Source: Coleofasciculus sp. FACHB-1120
Lineage (GTDB): Bacteria; Cyanobacteriota; Cyanobacteriia; Cyanobacteriales; FACHB-T130
Reading direction: 5' to 3'
DNA: 64,000 bases
Assembly (NCBI RefSeq): GCF_014698845.1
Contig: NZ_JACJTV010000023.1
Span: 26,570 to 90,569 of the forward strand
In this document: one piece after another, positions 1-8,305 of the stretch
Numbering within the stretch: the first letter of the stretch is position 1
How the letters are laid out: the number at the start of each line of letters is the position of its first letter
Notes under the pieces: model-generated
Databases searched by the model: none
What the model saw: the letters and a program-made list of their open reading frames with translations, nothing else
What the model was told of the DNA's origin: nothing
Program-made: the position numbers and the translations under genes

Positions 1-1838
1 TCGGACAGTTTCTGGATATTTCTAGCAATCAACTCGACGACATTATAATCGGTGATACCAATCGCTTGAATTTGCTCGATATTCCACTGCCACTCACCTA
101 AGCGCAAGTTATAAACCAGCAAATCTTCCTGGTAAAGTGTTTTGAGGAGTTGAGTTAAGAAGAAAGGATTTCCCTGGGTTTTGCTAAAAAATAACTCCGC
201 TAGCAGTTTTGCTTGAACCGATTCATTTAAAGTATCGGCGATTAATTCTTTAACATTCAGTAGTTGTAAAGGTTGAAGTACAATATCATTTACCGTCGCA
301 CCCGCTTCTCTAATTTTATCAATTGTTTGAACTGTCGGATGCGTGGGAAAAACTTCGTTATCTCGATACGCTCCAATTAGCAATAAATACTTGTTATCAG
401 TATCGATAATCAGTAATTCAATTAATTTAAGCGATGCCGAATCCGCCCACTGCAAGTCATCCAGAAAGATAACTAAAGGATGTTTTTTAGTTGTAAATAC
501 GCCAATAAATTGTTTAAATACTCGGCTGAAGCGGTTTTGCGATTCAGTTGCTCCAAGTTCCGGAACGGGCGGCTGTTTGCCGATAATCAGTTCGATTTCG
601 GGAATCACGTCTGTAATGACTTGCCCGTTAACGCCTAAAGCAACTAAGAGTTTCTCTTTCCAAAGTTGAATTTCTGCTTCGCCCTCAGTTAGGAGTTGCA
701 GAGTTAAGGATTGGAATGCTTCAATTAGGGAAGCATAAGGAATATTGCGCTTAAACTGATCGAATTTACCCGCAATAAAATATCCCCGTTTCTGGACAAT
801 GGGTTTGTGAACTTCATTTACTAGAACAGTTTTACCAATTCCGGAATAACCGGAAACAAGCATCATTTCCCCAGTACCATCGGAGACGCGCTCAAAGGTA
901 TTTAACAGGGTAGCAACTTCCGCCTCACGACCATAAAGCTTTTGAGGAATCAGTAATTGACCTGCTTTGTCAGCACTGCCGGGAATAAAGTCGGAAATCG
1001 TTCCGGTAGTCTGTAGCTTCATTAGACAGATTTCTAAGTCAAACTTCAAACCATCTGCACTTTGATAGCGGTCTTCAGCATTTTTAGCTAACAATTTCAT
1101 TACAATCTTGGAAATTGCCTCTGGAATTTCCGTATTTAGTTGATGAGGTGGAAGTGGCATTTTGGCGATATGGCTGTGTACCAATTCCAGAGGCTCAGTA
1201 GCATTAAAAGGCAATTCACCTGTGAGCATTTCATAAAAGGTGACACCTAGAGAATAGAAGTCGGTGCGGTAGTCAAGCGACCGATTCATTCTCCCGGTTT
1301 GTTCCGGTGACATATAGGCGAGAGTACCTTCGAGTAAGGTGGGGTTGCCAAGGGTTTGGTTTTCTCTTTCTAGACGAGAAGCAATGCTAAAGTCGATGAT
1401 TTTAACTTGCTTTGTCTCTGGATTAATGATGATATTTTGAGGTTTAATATCTTTATGAATAATCTGGGCTGAATGCAGTTGAGCAAGCGTGGATGCTAGC
1501 TGAATGGCTATGTTTAAAAATTCGCTTAAGTCTAAAGAGCAATCGCTAATATAATTTTTTAGCGAGATTGCCCCAAAATCTGACAAGATAAGCGCTAGAC
1601 CATTCTGATAATTTTCTAAAGCTAAGGGCTTGACAATTCCTTCTATATCTACTAAGTTTTCTAAAATTTTATATTCATGTTTTAACCGAGTTAGCTCTTC
1701 TAAGGTGGGATACTCGGCTTTGATCGCTTTAACGATCGTTGAAGTTTCATCCAACTGCCTGGAAGCACGATAAATAACGGTATTGATGCCTTCATGTAGG
1801 GCTTCAACGAGTTCGTAACCGGGAAGGGGAAGAATCAT
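1..1838 (-). CDS. Ser/Thr kinase–AAA ATPase multidomain signalling protein, N-terminal part (runs off the left edge)
   Basis: The gene reads leftward from an ATG at 1836-1838 (MILPLPGYELVEAL) and is cut by the window edge, so only about 612 residues are visible. An N-terminal protein kinase domain carries HKDIKPQNIII in place of the usual HRD loop and DFS in place of DFG, a substitution common in this cyanobacterial family. Around 850-780 follows an AAA/P-loop ATPase with Walker A GYSGIGKT and the family motif GKFDQFKRNIPY. Known relatives continue into a GAF domain and a histidine kinase; that part lies outside the window. It is probably a cytoplasmic sensor-transducer with an unknown signal. 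Confidence in the family is high; the start rests on the conserved N-terminus, and no clear ribosome binding site was seen. Confidence 0.9.
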   Translation of the reverse strand, partial: MILPLPGYELVEALHEGINTVIYRASRQLDETSTIVKAIKAEYPTLEELTRLKHEYKILENLVDIEGIVKPLALENYQNGLALILSDFGAISLKNYISDCSLDLSEFLNIAIQLASTLAQLHSAQIIHKDIKPQNIIINPETKQVKIIDFSIASRLERENQTLGNPTLLEGTLAYMSPEQTGRMNRSLDYRTDFYSLGVTFYEMLTGELPFNATEPLELVHSHIAKMPLPPHQLNTEIPEAISKIVMKLLAKNAEDRYQSADGLKFDLEICLMKLQTTGTISDFIPGSADKAGQLLIPQKLYGREAEVATLLNTFERVSDGTGEMMLVSGYSGIGKTVLVNEVHKPIVQKRGYFIAGKFDQFKRNIPYASLIEAFQSLTLQLLTEGEAEIQLWKEKLLVALGVNGQVITDVIPEIELIIGKQPPVPELGATESQNRFSRVFKQFIGVFTTKKHPLVIFLDDLQWADSASLKLIELLIIDTDNKYLLLIGAYRDNEVFPTHPTVQTIDKIREAGATVNDIVLQPLQLLNVKELIADTLNESVQAKLLAELFFSKTQGNPFFLTQLLKTLYQEDLLVYNLRLGEWQWNIEQIQAIGITDYNVVELIARNIQKLS

Positions 1839-2034
1839 TTTTAGAAGAGTATGGGTAACATCAACTGGGAATAAATTTATGGAAATCCCTAATAATAAGG
1901 ATAATTCGCCACTCGATTTATCGTTCCCAAACTGCCCTACAAATTCTCGAATCCTAAATAAAGCTCAATATTTAGACATAGAAGTTAGCATTTCTCCGCC
2001 TTCAGCTTGATGGCGCAAGCGTTTGGATAAGATT

Positions 2035-2105
2035 AACCACAAAGCTACTCGGACACTGAGGAAACACGAAGTTCTTGATCTTTGTGTCTGAGTGCCTTTG
2101 TGGTT
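2035..2105. repeat. Imperfect palindromic intergenic repeat
   Basis: AACCACAAAG at 2035-2044 is mirrored by CTTTGTGGTT ending at 2105, and the arms continue imperfectly (CGGACAC against GTGTCTG). It resembles the dispersed 'accacaaag...ctttgtggt' palindromes of filamentous cyanobacteria. It fills much of the 394-base gap between the kinase gene and the broken permease. I see no gene in this gap. Confidence 0.6.
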
Positions 2106-3337
2106 TAAAAAAGCAATTTTTTGGCAAAGGGATTTAGAAATGGAGTTTCTGCTTGGTTCTAAGTCCTTACTTTCACGTAGCAGAGTTTACAGCCATAAAT
2201 ACAAATCTCAGTACAAATACTCCAGCCAAAATTCACACGGCTAAACTGATTTCATGTGCTTTACCTTGAAATGTTTTCACCAGTGGATAAGTCATAAATC
2301 CAATTGATAAACCTTCGGCAATTGAGTAAGTCAAAGGCATTAGGAGAATGGTCAAAAAAGAGGGAATCGATTCTGCAGGATCTTCCCAACGAATTAGACG
2401 GACATTTCCTGCCATCAAGACGCCAACAACGAGCAGTGCGGGTGCTGTGGTAAAGGCGGGAATTGCTGCCAATAAAGGAATAAAAAATATCGACAAAGTA
2501 AATAAGGCGGCGATGACAACGGCAGTAAACCCGGTGCGTCCCCCTTCCGAGACGCCAGCAGCTGACTCAATATAGGTCGTGACGGTGGAAGTTCCCAGAA
2601 TTGCCCCCACGGTGGTTCCTACGGCGTCTGCCATTAGCGCTTCACTCGCGCGGGGCAGTTCCCTATTTTCATCAATGTAACCTGCCTGGGTGCCGACACC
2701 GGCGAGAGTGCCGATCGTGTCGAAAAGATCGATGAACAGAAAAACAAAAGTGACGGTGATTAAATTCCAAATGTTAGTTTGGTTAATCTGACTCAATCCC
2801 TGGAAAGCTTGACCAAGTAAATCTCCGGGCCACTGAGGAAGTGCGATAATTCCAGAGGGCGGGGATACGATGCGAAGAATCCATCCCAGCAAGGCAGTGG
2901 AGAGAATTCCCCATAATAGCGCTCCTTTGACGCGGCGAGCGACAAAAGCAAATGTGATCAGAATTCCCGCAATCGCTACCAGCGTTTGCGGCTGTTGCAA
3001 GTTTCCCAAGGCAGTTTTCGTGACTGGGTTCGCCACAATAATCCCCGCACCCCCCGTTTTCAGATCGCCAGCTAAGCCGATATAAGCGATAAATAAACCA
3101 ATTCCCGCCGCTGTAGCTTGTTTGAGGCATTCAGGAATGGCGCGGATAATTTGGGTGCGAATATTCGATAGCGTCAAGGCAATGAAAATTAGCCCCTCGA
3201 TTAAGACAGAGCTGAGGCCAACTCGCCAATCGATTTTTAGCGCCAAAACGACAGAAAAGGCAAAAAAGGCATTCAATCCCATTCCTGGTGCGAGGGCAAA
3301 CGGATAATTTGCTGTTAATCTCATCATCAAAGTCGCG

Positions 3338-3360
3338 AACTGACAAGTCAGCGCTTCGCT
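3338..3360. repeat. 23-bp double-hairpin insertion in a HIP1 site (copy 1)
   Basis: The insert consists of AACTGACAAGTCAG followed by CGCTTCGCT. Two small hairpins can form, CTGAC-aa-GTCAG and AGCG-ctt-CGCT. It sits between GCG (3335-3337) and ATCGC (3361-3365), so its removal restores a perfect HIP1 octamer GCGATCGC. Twenty-three bases is not a multiple of three, and the insert also carries an in-frame TGA on the minus strand. It breaks the permease reading frame. Confidence 0.85.
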
Positions 3361-3552
3361 ATCGCGCTGGAAATTGCCGTTGCGATCGCCAACTCCCCAA
3401 ATAAATCCTGCGGTTGTTCCAGAAAAATAGCATTTGACAAAATTCCCGGATTGACTGCCAGAATATATGCCATTGTCATAAACGTGGTCACGCCTGCCAA
3501 GACTTCGGTGCGAAAGTTGGTGTGAAATTCCTCAAATTTAAAAAATCGCGCG

Positions 3553-3575
3553 AACTGACAAGTCAGCGCTTCGCT
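3553..3575. repeat. 23-bp double-hairpin insertion in a HIP1-like site (copy 2)
   Basis: This copy is identical to the insert at 3338-3360 and in the same orientation. It lies between GCG (3550-3552) and ATTGC (3576-3580), so removal restores GCGATTGC, a one-mismatch HIP1 site. It falls 31 codons into the restored permease frame and ends the original ATG-initiated frame at once. Confidence 0.85.
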
Positions 3576-3763
3576 ATTGCACCCTGCCACCTGTTCGGCG
3601 GGCGCGAAGATCCGTGACTGGCAACGACTTCACTCTTGCTCAACTTATCCTTATTCATTTTTTTGTTTGACACACGCTCTACTCAGAGTAAAGTTTTATT
3701 GAGAAATTTTTGGGATGATGCTACACAGTTTGGAAATGCCTTGAAGCGTTTGAGCAGGTTTTT

Positions 3764-5395
3764 ATGTTCTTGTTAAACAAACGTTCTATCAGCCAACGGT
3801 GGTTCTGGATTGGAATGGCTGGCGTATTCTTGGTTTCGTTTGCCCTGCGCTTTTGGGGGCTAGAACGATTTAATACTTTAGTGTTTGATGAAGTTTACTA
3901 TGCAAAGTTTGCCAACAACTATTTAACCCGGACTCCCTTTTTTGATGGACATCCCCCTTTGAGCAAGTACATCATTGCCGTGGGGATGTGGATAGGCGAT
4001 CGCTTGCCGTTCGGGAAAGATACGATGAACGGGTTGACGGGTTCTCTGCATTCCCCTTGGAGTTACCGTTGGCTAAATGCCCTGACTGGCTCGTTTATTC
4101 CCTTAGTGCTGGGAGGAATCGCCTATCAACTCACTTATCGGCGCAGCTATGCGTTAATCGCTGCTATCTTTGCCGCCGCCGATGGTTTATTCCTGGTGGA
4201 GTCGCGCTATGCCCTGAATAACGTTTATCTGGTTATTTTTGGGCTGTTAGGACAGTGGTTTTTCTTATTAGGACTCGCAAATCAAGCGATGCGGCGCTGG
4301 TTTTGGTTAGCGCTAGCCGGTATTTTTTTCGGAGCGTCAGTGGCTATCAAGTGGAATGGCTTGTGGTTTCTGTTAGGTGCCTACTTTATGTGGGGTTTTG
4401 CCTGGGCGATGCAATGGGTGCAACAGGCAATGGACAAAAGGAGCAAAAAAGCTGGAGAACCTGGCAGTAGAGGAGCTGAGGAGCAGAGGCGATTTTTTCC
4501 TCATTCCTCACGCCAGACTCCTAACTCCTTAGTCCTAACCCCTGACTCCTCACTCCTAACGCCTAACCCTTCAGTCTTCAGTCCTCAGTCCTCAGCCCTG
4601 ACTCTGACACCGTTGCAAAACCTGACGCAGCTGAATTTACTACACGTTTTAGTAAATTTAGCAATCATCCCATTCCTTTTTTACGCCGTTAGCTGGATTC
4701 CTCACATTCAACTCAACCCAGAATTTGGATTTTGGGAGGTGCAAAGGCAAATTCTGGCATACCACCAACGAGTGGGTGATGGGCCGACAATTCATCCTTA
4801 CTGTTCCAGATGGTACACCTGGCTGTTGATGCTGCGCCCGGTGGCGTACTTTTACCAAACGGCTCAAAATACGAGTGCGACGGTACCCCAATTCCCGCCT
4901 TTGCCAAGAGGGACAGGCAATGTGATTTACGATGTCCACGCGATGGGGAACCCAGTTCTGTGGATTCTTTCAACGGCGGCAATTTTACTGCTGCTGTTTT
5001 TGCTAGCTCAACACTTCTTGACTGGCAAAGGGTGGAAAATTACCCCAAGCGCCTCAACTTGGATTGCCTTGTACTTGGTTCTGAACTGGCTGGCGAATGT
5101 GCTGCCTTGGGTACGGGTAACTCGCTGCACGTTTTTGTACCATTACATGGGAGCGTCTGTGTTTGCAGGGTTGGCACTTGCCTGGATTGTCGATAGGTGG
5201 CTGCAAAGTCCGGCGCGTCAGTTAAGAGCGATCGCGCTGACGGTAATTTTTGCGATCTTGGCAGCTTTTGTGTTCTGGATGCCAATCTATTTAGGTTTGC
5301 CCTTATCCCCCAGACATTATCAAATCTTGATACCGCGCTTCAATGTTCGGTATTTGCCACCTTGGTTGCGCCAGTGGGTGCCCAATTGGATTTAG
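3764..5395 (+). CDS. PMT-family (GT39-like) phospholipid carrier-dependent glycosyltransferase
   Basis: A 543-residue polytopic membrane protein, probably transferring a sugar from a polyprenyl-phosphate carrier on the outer face of the inner membrane. The N-terminus has a membrane helix (residues about 13-28) followed by the PMT signature FDEVYYAKFANNYL with the acidic pair expected of GT-C enzymes, then FDGHPPLSKYII. About ten membrane segments follow. Oddly, residues about 225-285 form a hydrophilic Ser/Thr/Pro-rich stretch (QTPNSLVLTPDSSLLTPN). It is encoded by a dispersed intergenic repeat of the 'ctcctaactcc...actcctaacgcc' type inserted in frame at about 4490-4605. This sits in a loop between helices and may be tolerated. 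The substrate is unknown. The ATG at 3764 gives the expected N-terminus. Confidence 0.85.
   Translation: MFLLNKRSISQRWFWIGMAGVFLVSFALRFWGLERFNTLVFDEVYYAKFANNYLTRTPFFDGHPPLSKYIIAVGMWIGDRLPFGKDTMNGLTGSLHSPWSYRWLNALTGSFIPLVLGGIAYQLTYRRSYALIAAIFAAADGLFLVESRYALNNVYLVIFGLLGQWFFLLGLANQAMRRWFWLALAGIFFGASVAIKWNGLWFLLGAYFMWGFAWAMQWVQQAMDKRSKKAGEPGSRGAEEQRRFFPHSSRQTPNSLVLTPDSSLLTPNPSVFSPQSSALTLTPLQNLTQLNLLHVLVNLAIIPFLFYAVSWIPHIQLNPEFGFWEVQRQILAYHQRVGDGPTIHPYCSRWYTWLLMLRPVAYFYQTAQNTSATVPQFPPLPRGTGNVIYDVHAMGNPVLWILSTAAILLLLFLLAQHFLTGKGWKITPSASTWIALYLVLNWLANVLPWVRVTRCTFLYHYMGASVFAGLALAWIVDRWLQSPARQLRAIALTVIFAILAAFVFWMPIYLGLPLSPRHYQILIPRFNVRYLPPWLRQWVPNWI
4490..4605 (+). repeat. Dispersed CTCCT-rich repeat translated inside a gene
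   Basis: A run of CTCCTAAC / CCCTGACTCCT / CACTCCTAACGCC units is typical of intergenic repeats in filamentous cyanobacteria. A short reverse-oriented relative (GGACTGAGGAGTGAGGAG) lies between genes at about 29802-29826. Here the repeat keeps the reading frame of the glycosyltransferase and encodes the Ser/Thr/Pro-rich loop. Confidence 0.65.
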
Positions 5396-5409
5396 GAAAG
5401 TCTTGAAGG

Positions 5410-5474
5410 TTGAGGGTTGAGTAATGAGTTTGAAATTTCCCTGTTTCTCTCACCATTAAAAACTCAACCCTCAA
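5410..5474. terminator. Inverted repeat between convergent genes
   Basis: TTGAGGGTTGAG (5410-5421) pairs with CTCAACCCTCAA (5463-5474). It lies between the stop of the glycosyltransferase and the stop of trmB, where a two-way terminator would be expected. There is no strong T-run, so this could equally be a dispersed repeat. Confidence 0.4.
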
Positions 5475-5477
5475 AAT

Positions 5478-6113
5478 TCAATTTCTGATGAATAAAGCGC
5501 GATAAACGGGTTCGTCGCGAGAAAGAGTAGTGATTTCGCGTTCAGTTGGTACTGGTAGGGGATTCGTGTCTAACCAGTCGTCACCACCCTGTCTTTGGAA
5601 AGCTGGGGAAGAAGAGAAGCGATCGCGCATTTCTACTGCGATCGCCTCAACATCTGACTGAACAAAAACCACTCCTCCACTAACCAGGTACTTTGCCAGA
5701 ACTTCTAGCATTTCTGGCTGCACCACGCGGCGTTTGGCGTGTCGATTTTTAAACCACGGATCGGGAAATTGAATCGTGACGCGCTGCAAGGTGCCGACTG
5801 GCAAAGAACTCAAAATAGGATTTAATGAGTTATTGGCATTACAAAATAAGTAGTGAAGATTTTCTAATTGCGCCTGCTGTTTCCATTCATTAGCTTCTTC
5901 TACCAACGTTTCTCGAATTTCTAAACCCAGATAATTCCAATCGGGTTCTACAGTCGCCATTTTCAACAAAAACCGCCCCTTAGCACACCCAATATCTAAA
6001 TGCAGCGGCTTCGTCGGATCGGCATAAATATTCTGCCAGTCAGGAGGATTTACCGGCGTTTGATACTTGGAGGAAAGTGGATTAACGTGTTGGCGAACTC
6101 GGACGGGTGACAA
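5478..6113 (-). CDS. trmB: tRNA (guanine(46)-N7)-methyltransferase TrmB
   Basis: A 211-residue cytoplasmic enzyme that methylates N7 of G46 in the variable loop of tRNAs, using S-adenosylmethionine. The SAM-binding motif [15 protein letters not shown] is at about residues 38-52. The TrmB signature [16 protein letters not shown] follows near residue 115, and PTEREIT lies near the C-terminus. Length is typical of the family. It is convergent with the PMT-family gene. The start at 6113 ([14 protein letters not shown]) matches the conserved N-terminus. Confidence 0.95.
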   Translation of the reverse strand: MSPVRVRQHVNPLSSKYQTPVNPPDWQNIYADPTKPLHLDIGCAKGRFLLKMATVEPDWNYLGLEIRETLVEEANEWKQQAQLENLHYLFCNANNSLNPILSSLPVGTLQRVTIQFPDPWFKNRHAKRRVVQPEMLEVLAKYLVSGGVVFVQSDVEAIAVEMRDRFSSSPAFQRQGGDDWLDTNPLPVPTEREITTLSRDEPVYRALFIRN

Positions 6114-6206
6114 TATGAAACTCCTTTTTTGGATGTTAGCGATTCAGCAAGTCAATATCATTCAATACAAAGTTTTTACCGCTCCCTAACCCTTTCCTAA
6201 AAGGCT

Positions 6207-6367
6207 ACGGTGTATACACAAGTCTTCTTGAACTTGCAAGTCCCATTTTGATCCCCCCAACCCCCCTTGAAAAGAGGGGCGAATTAAGTCAAAGTCCCCC
6301 TTAAAAAGGGGAATTTAGGGGGATCAATCAACGTTTTGCTACTTAATAAAAGATATGTGTACACGGT
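6207..6367. repeat. Composite palindromic repeat (MITE-like)
   Basis: Outer arms ACGGTGTATACACA (6207-6220) and TGTGTACACGGT (near 6357-6367) are related inverted ends. Inside lies TTGATCCCCC (6248-6257) paired with GGGGGATCAA (6318-6327), with further runs of C and G between them. No protein is encoded. This fills most of the 287 bases between trmB and the next small ORF, and looks like a short non-autonomous element. Confidence 0.55.
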
Positions 6368-6400
6368 AAAGCAGGGAAGAGGGTTGGGGGTTAGGTTTTG

Positions 6401-6514
6401 ATGCCAACTTGGCGAGCTACTGCTTCGCGTGCGGAAGAGAATGTAGCAAAGGTTATGATCGACGGGGATCGCTATTATTACATTCCCTCGTCCATTTTTG
6501 CGTTGGCGCTATGA
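6401..6514 (+). CDS. Possible 37-residue ORF overlapping the phosphoesterase start
   Basis: An ATG at 6401 opens MPTWRATASRAEENVAK and ends in IFALAL. Its TGA (6512-6514) overlaps the ATG of the next gene in an ATGA arrangement, which would allow translational coupling. No family is recognised and there is no strong ribosome binding site. It contains the repeat-like stretch GCTTCGCGTGCGG. It may be a real small gene or only the decayed front of an older one. Confidence 0.3.
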   Translation: MPTWRATASRAEENVAKVMIDGDRYYYIPSSIFALAL

Positions 6515-7611
6515 GTCTCAATTTTCGTTTTGCTGTCATCAGTGACTTACACATCGCACTTCCTAACACGATTACGGATCATCCCAGCCGTTTTCACATG
6601 GTAGAAGTCAGTATCCCAGCATTGGAGATTGTACTGAGTCATCTGGAACAACTCAACTTAGATTTTCTGTTGATACCGGGAGACTTAACGCAGGACGGGG
6701 AACCAGAAAATCATGCTTGGCTGCAAAAACGTCTCTTGAAGCTACCTTTCCCAGTCTACGTGGTGCCGGGGAATCATGATGTACCCAGTTTACTACCCAC
6801 TGATAGCACCATTGGACTCCAAGAGTTTCCCCACTATTACCAACAGTTTGGCTACGAGAATCTAGAGCAACTGTATTACACGAGTCAAATTCTACCCGGA
6901 GTGCGCTTAATTGGGCTGAATTCCAATAATTTTAGCGATCGCGGAAAACAGATAGGGCGTTTGGATGATACTCAGTTGGCATGGCTGCAACAACATCTGA
7001 AAGAGATTGATGATGAGTTAGTGATGGTGATGGTGCATCACAATATCGTCGAGCATCTACCCGGACAATCCAGCCACCAGTTAGGGCGTCGGTATATGCT
7101 GGAGAATGCGCCAGTGCTGCTGCAAATACTCCGCGAGGCGGGGGTAAATCTAATTTTTACAGGGCATTTGCATATTCAGGATATTGCTCGCGATCGCGGT
7201 GTTTATGACATCACCACAGGTTCTCTGGTTAGCTATCCTCATCCCTACCGGATTTTGAACTTCCGCACCGATAACCAAGGCAAAAAATCCTTGCAGATTG
7301 AGTCGCATCGGGTGGAATCTGTCCCCCATTTCCCAACGCTGCCACAATTCTCACGAGATTGGATGGGCGATCGCTCGCTTCCCTTCATGCTCAAGTTGCT
7401 GACTGAGCCACCCTTAAATATCCCGATGACAGAGGCAGAGGGACTCGCCCCCAATTTACGCTATTTCTGGGCAGATGTTGCCAAGGGGGATGCTTTATTT
7501 GATTTCTCCCACTTCCCCCCAGTCGCCAAGCATTATTTCGAGTCATTTGGCGCGATCGCTCCCGATGGCACCCCCGCCCTCATCGACAATTCCACAACTT
7601 TATCTCTTTAA
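6511..7611 (+). CDS. Metallophosphoesterase (calcineurin-like; cAMP phosphodiesterase/3',5'-CpdA type)
   Basis: A 366-residue two-metal phosphoesterase. All five family motifs are visible in order: SDLHI, GDLTQDGEPENH, GNHD, VHHNI and GHLH. These residues bind the di-metal centre (usually Fe/Mn). The fold and spacing match cyclic-nucleotide phosphodiesterases of the CpdA group, but the substrate cannot be read from sequence. The frame is open upstream to 6409. I chose the ATG at 6511 (MSLNFRFAVISDLHI) because family members start just before the first metal motif, and because the upstream stretch is repeat-like. Confidence 0.88.
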   Translation: MSLNFRFAVISDLHIALPNTITDHPSRFHMVEVSIPALEIVLSHLEQLNLDFLLIPGDLTQDGEPENHAWLQKRLLKLPFPVYVVPGNHDVPSLLPTDSTIGLQEFPHYYQQFGYENLEQLYYTSQILPGVRLIGLNSNNFSDRGKQIGRLDDTQLAWLQQHLKEIDDELVMVMVHHNIVEHLPGQSSHQLGRRYMLENAPVLLQILREAGVNLIFTGHLHIQDIARDRGVYDITTGSLVSYPHPYRILNFRTDNQGKKSLQIESHRVESVPHFPTLPQFSRDWMGDRSLPFMLKLLTEPPLNIPMTEAEGLAPNLRYFWADVAKGDALFDFSHFPPVAKHYFESFGAIAPDGTPALIDNSTTLSL

Positions 7612-7751
7612 CCTAATTCACCAGCTATTTAATCTACCTTTAGTAGGATGCTGTTCAAACTTTACCTTCAGTAGAGTTTGACTAAAGTGGTATAACATTG
7701 ATTAAGCTTTTTTCAGTCTAGATATAAGTCTCTAAATCCACGCTCTACATC

Positions 7752-7943
7752 GTGACCTTAACAGTAGACCAACGAAACTGGATAGAAGAAAGTCGTCATA
7801 GCCATCGCGGAAGTGCCATGTTGTTTGCGCCGATGGTGGAATTCAACGTGATGGCTGAGATTGGAGATACCCCACCATAGTTGAGTCACAGCGATTTAGA
7901 GGCGATGCTAAACAAGAAGGCGATCGCATTGGAAAATTACTGA
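7752..7943 (+). pseudogene. Small gene (about 63 residues) with an in-frame TAG
   Basis: From a GTG at 7752 the frame reads VDQRNWIEESRHSHRGSAML...AEIGDTPP and stops at TAG 7878-7880. The same frame then continues sensibly as LSHSDLEAMLNKKAIALENY to a TGA at 7941-7943. The codon use looks genuine on both sides of the stop, which suggests one small cytoplasmic protein broken by a nonsense change. No family is recognised. The rest of the 694-base gap (7612-8305) holds no gene I can support. Confidence 0.35.
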
Positions 7944-8305
7944 ATCGATTTTCCTGATTTTCCTAAAACTTATGCAGGTGCAACTGATAACTCTGCCTGC
8001 TCATAGTAACTATCTCTAAAGCTAAATTTCTTAGGATTTTAAGCTTCTTTGACTTGCAGAAATTAGAGAGTAATTCTGGTAAAAGATTGTTGTATCTATC
8101 ACCATCACTCTTGGCATGACTGTGATTAGTAGAACTCCAGCTTTGCTAGTATCTTTCCTTCAATTACTAACGCAGGTTAATGACTTGAAATCAAAAACAA
8201 GGTTCTTCTGATTAACCCGCACTAATTTGGCTCAAAAGATAGTTGCTCTCATAAATCATCAAGGATTAATTTTAGTAAAAAAGATGATTTTGGAGTGCAT
8301 TTGCC

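Larger units (their letters stand above)
2233..3658 (-). pseudogene. NCS2/AzgA-type purine permease, disrupted by two small insertions
   Basis: Two fragments, 3590-3348 and 3330-2233, together make one NCS2-family permease of the AzgA (adenine/guanine/hypoxanthine) type. It is a polytopic inner-membrane protein, with the N-terminal signature TEVLAGVTTFMTMAYILAVN and the motif ANYPFALAPGMGLNAFF. Removing the 23-bp insertions at 3553-3575 and 3338-3360 restores one continuous frame from an ATG at 3656-3658 (MNKDKLSKSEVV) to the stop at 2233. The restored joins read ...QGA-IARFFKF... and ...SSA-IATLMMRLTANYP. As it stands, each insertion produces the same premature end, AIAKR followed by a stop. 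The rest of the frame is clean, so the damage looks recent. It would be functional only if the element were removed or bypassed. Confidence 0.88.

Noticed and set aside
343..669. 108-residue plus-strand ORF inside the kinase/ATPase gene
   Set aside because: It is antisense to a well-conserved ATPase coding region and has no recognisable family.
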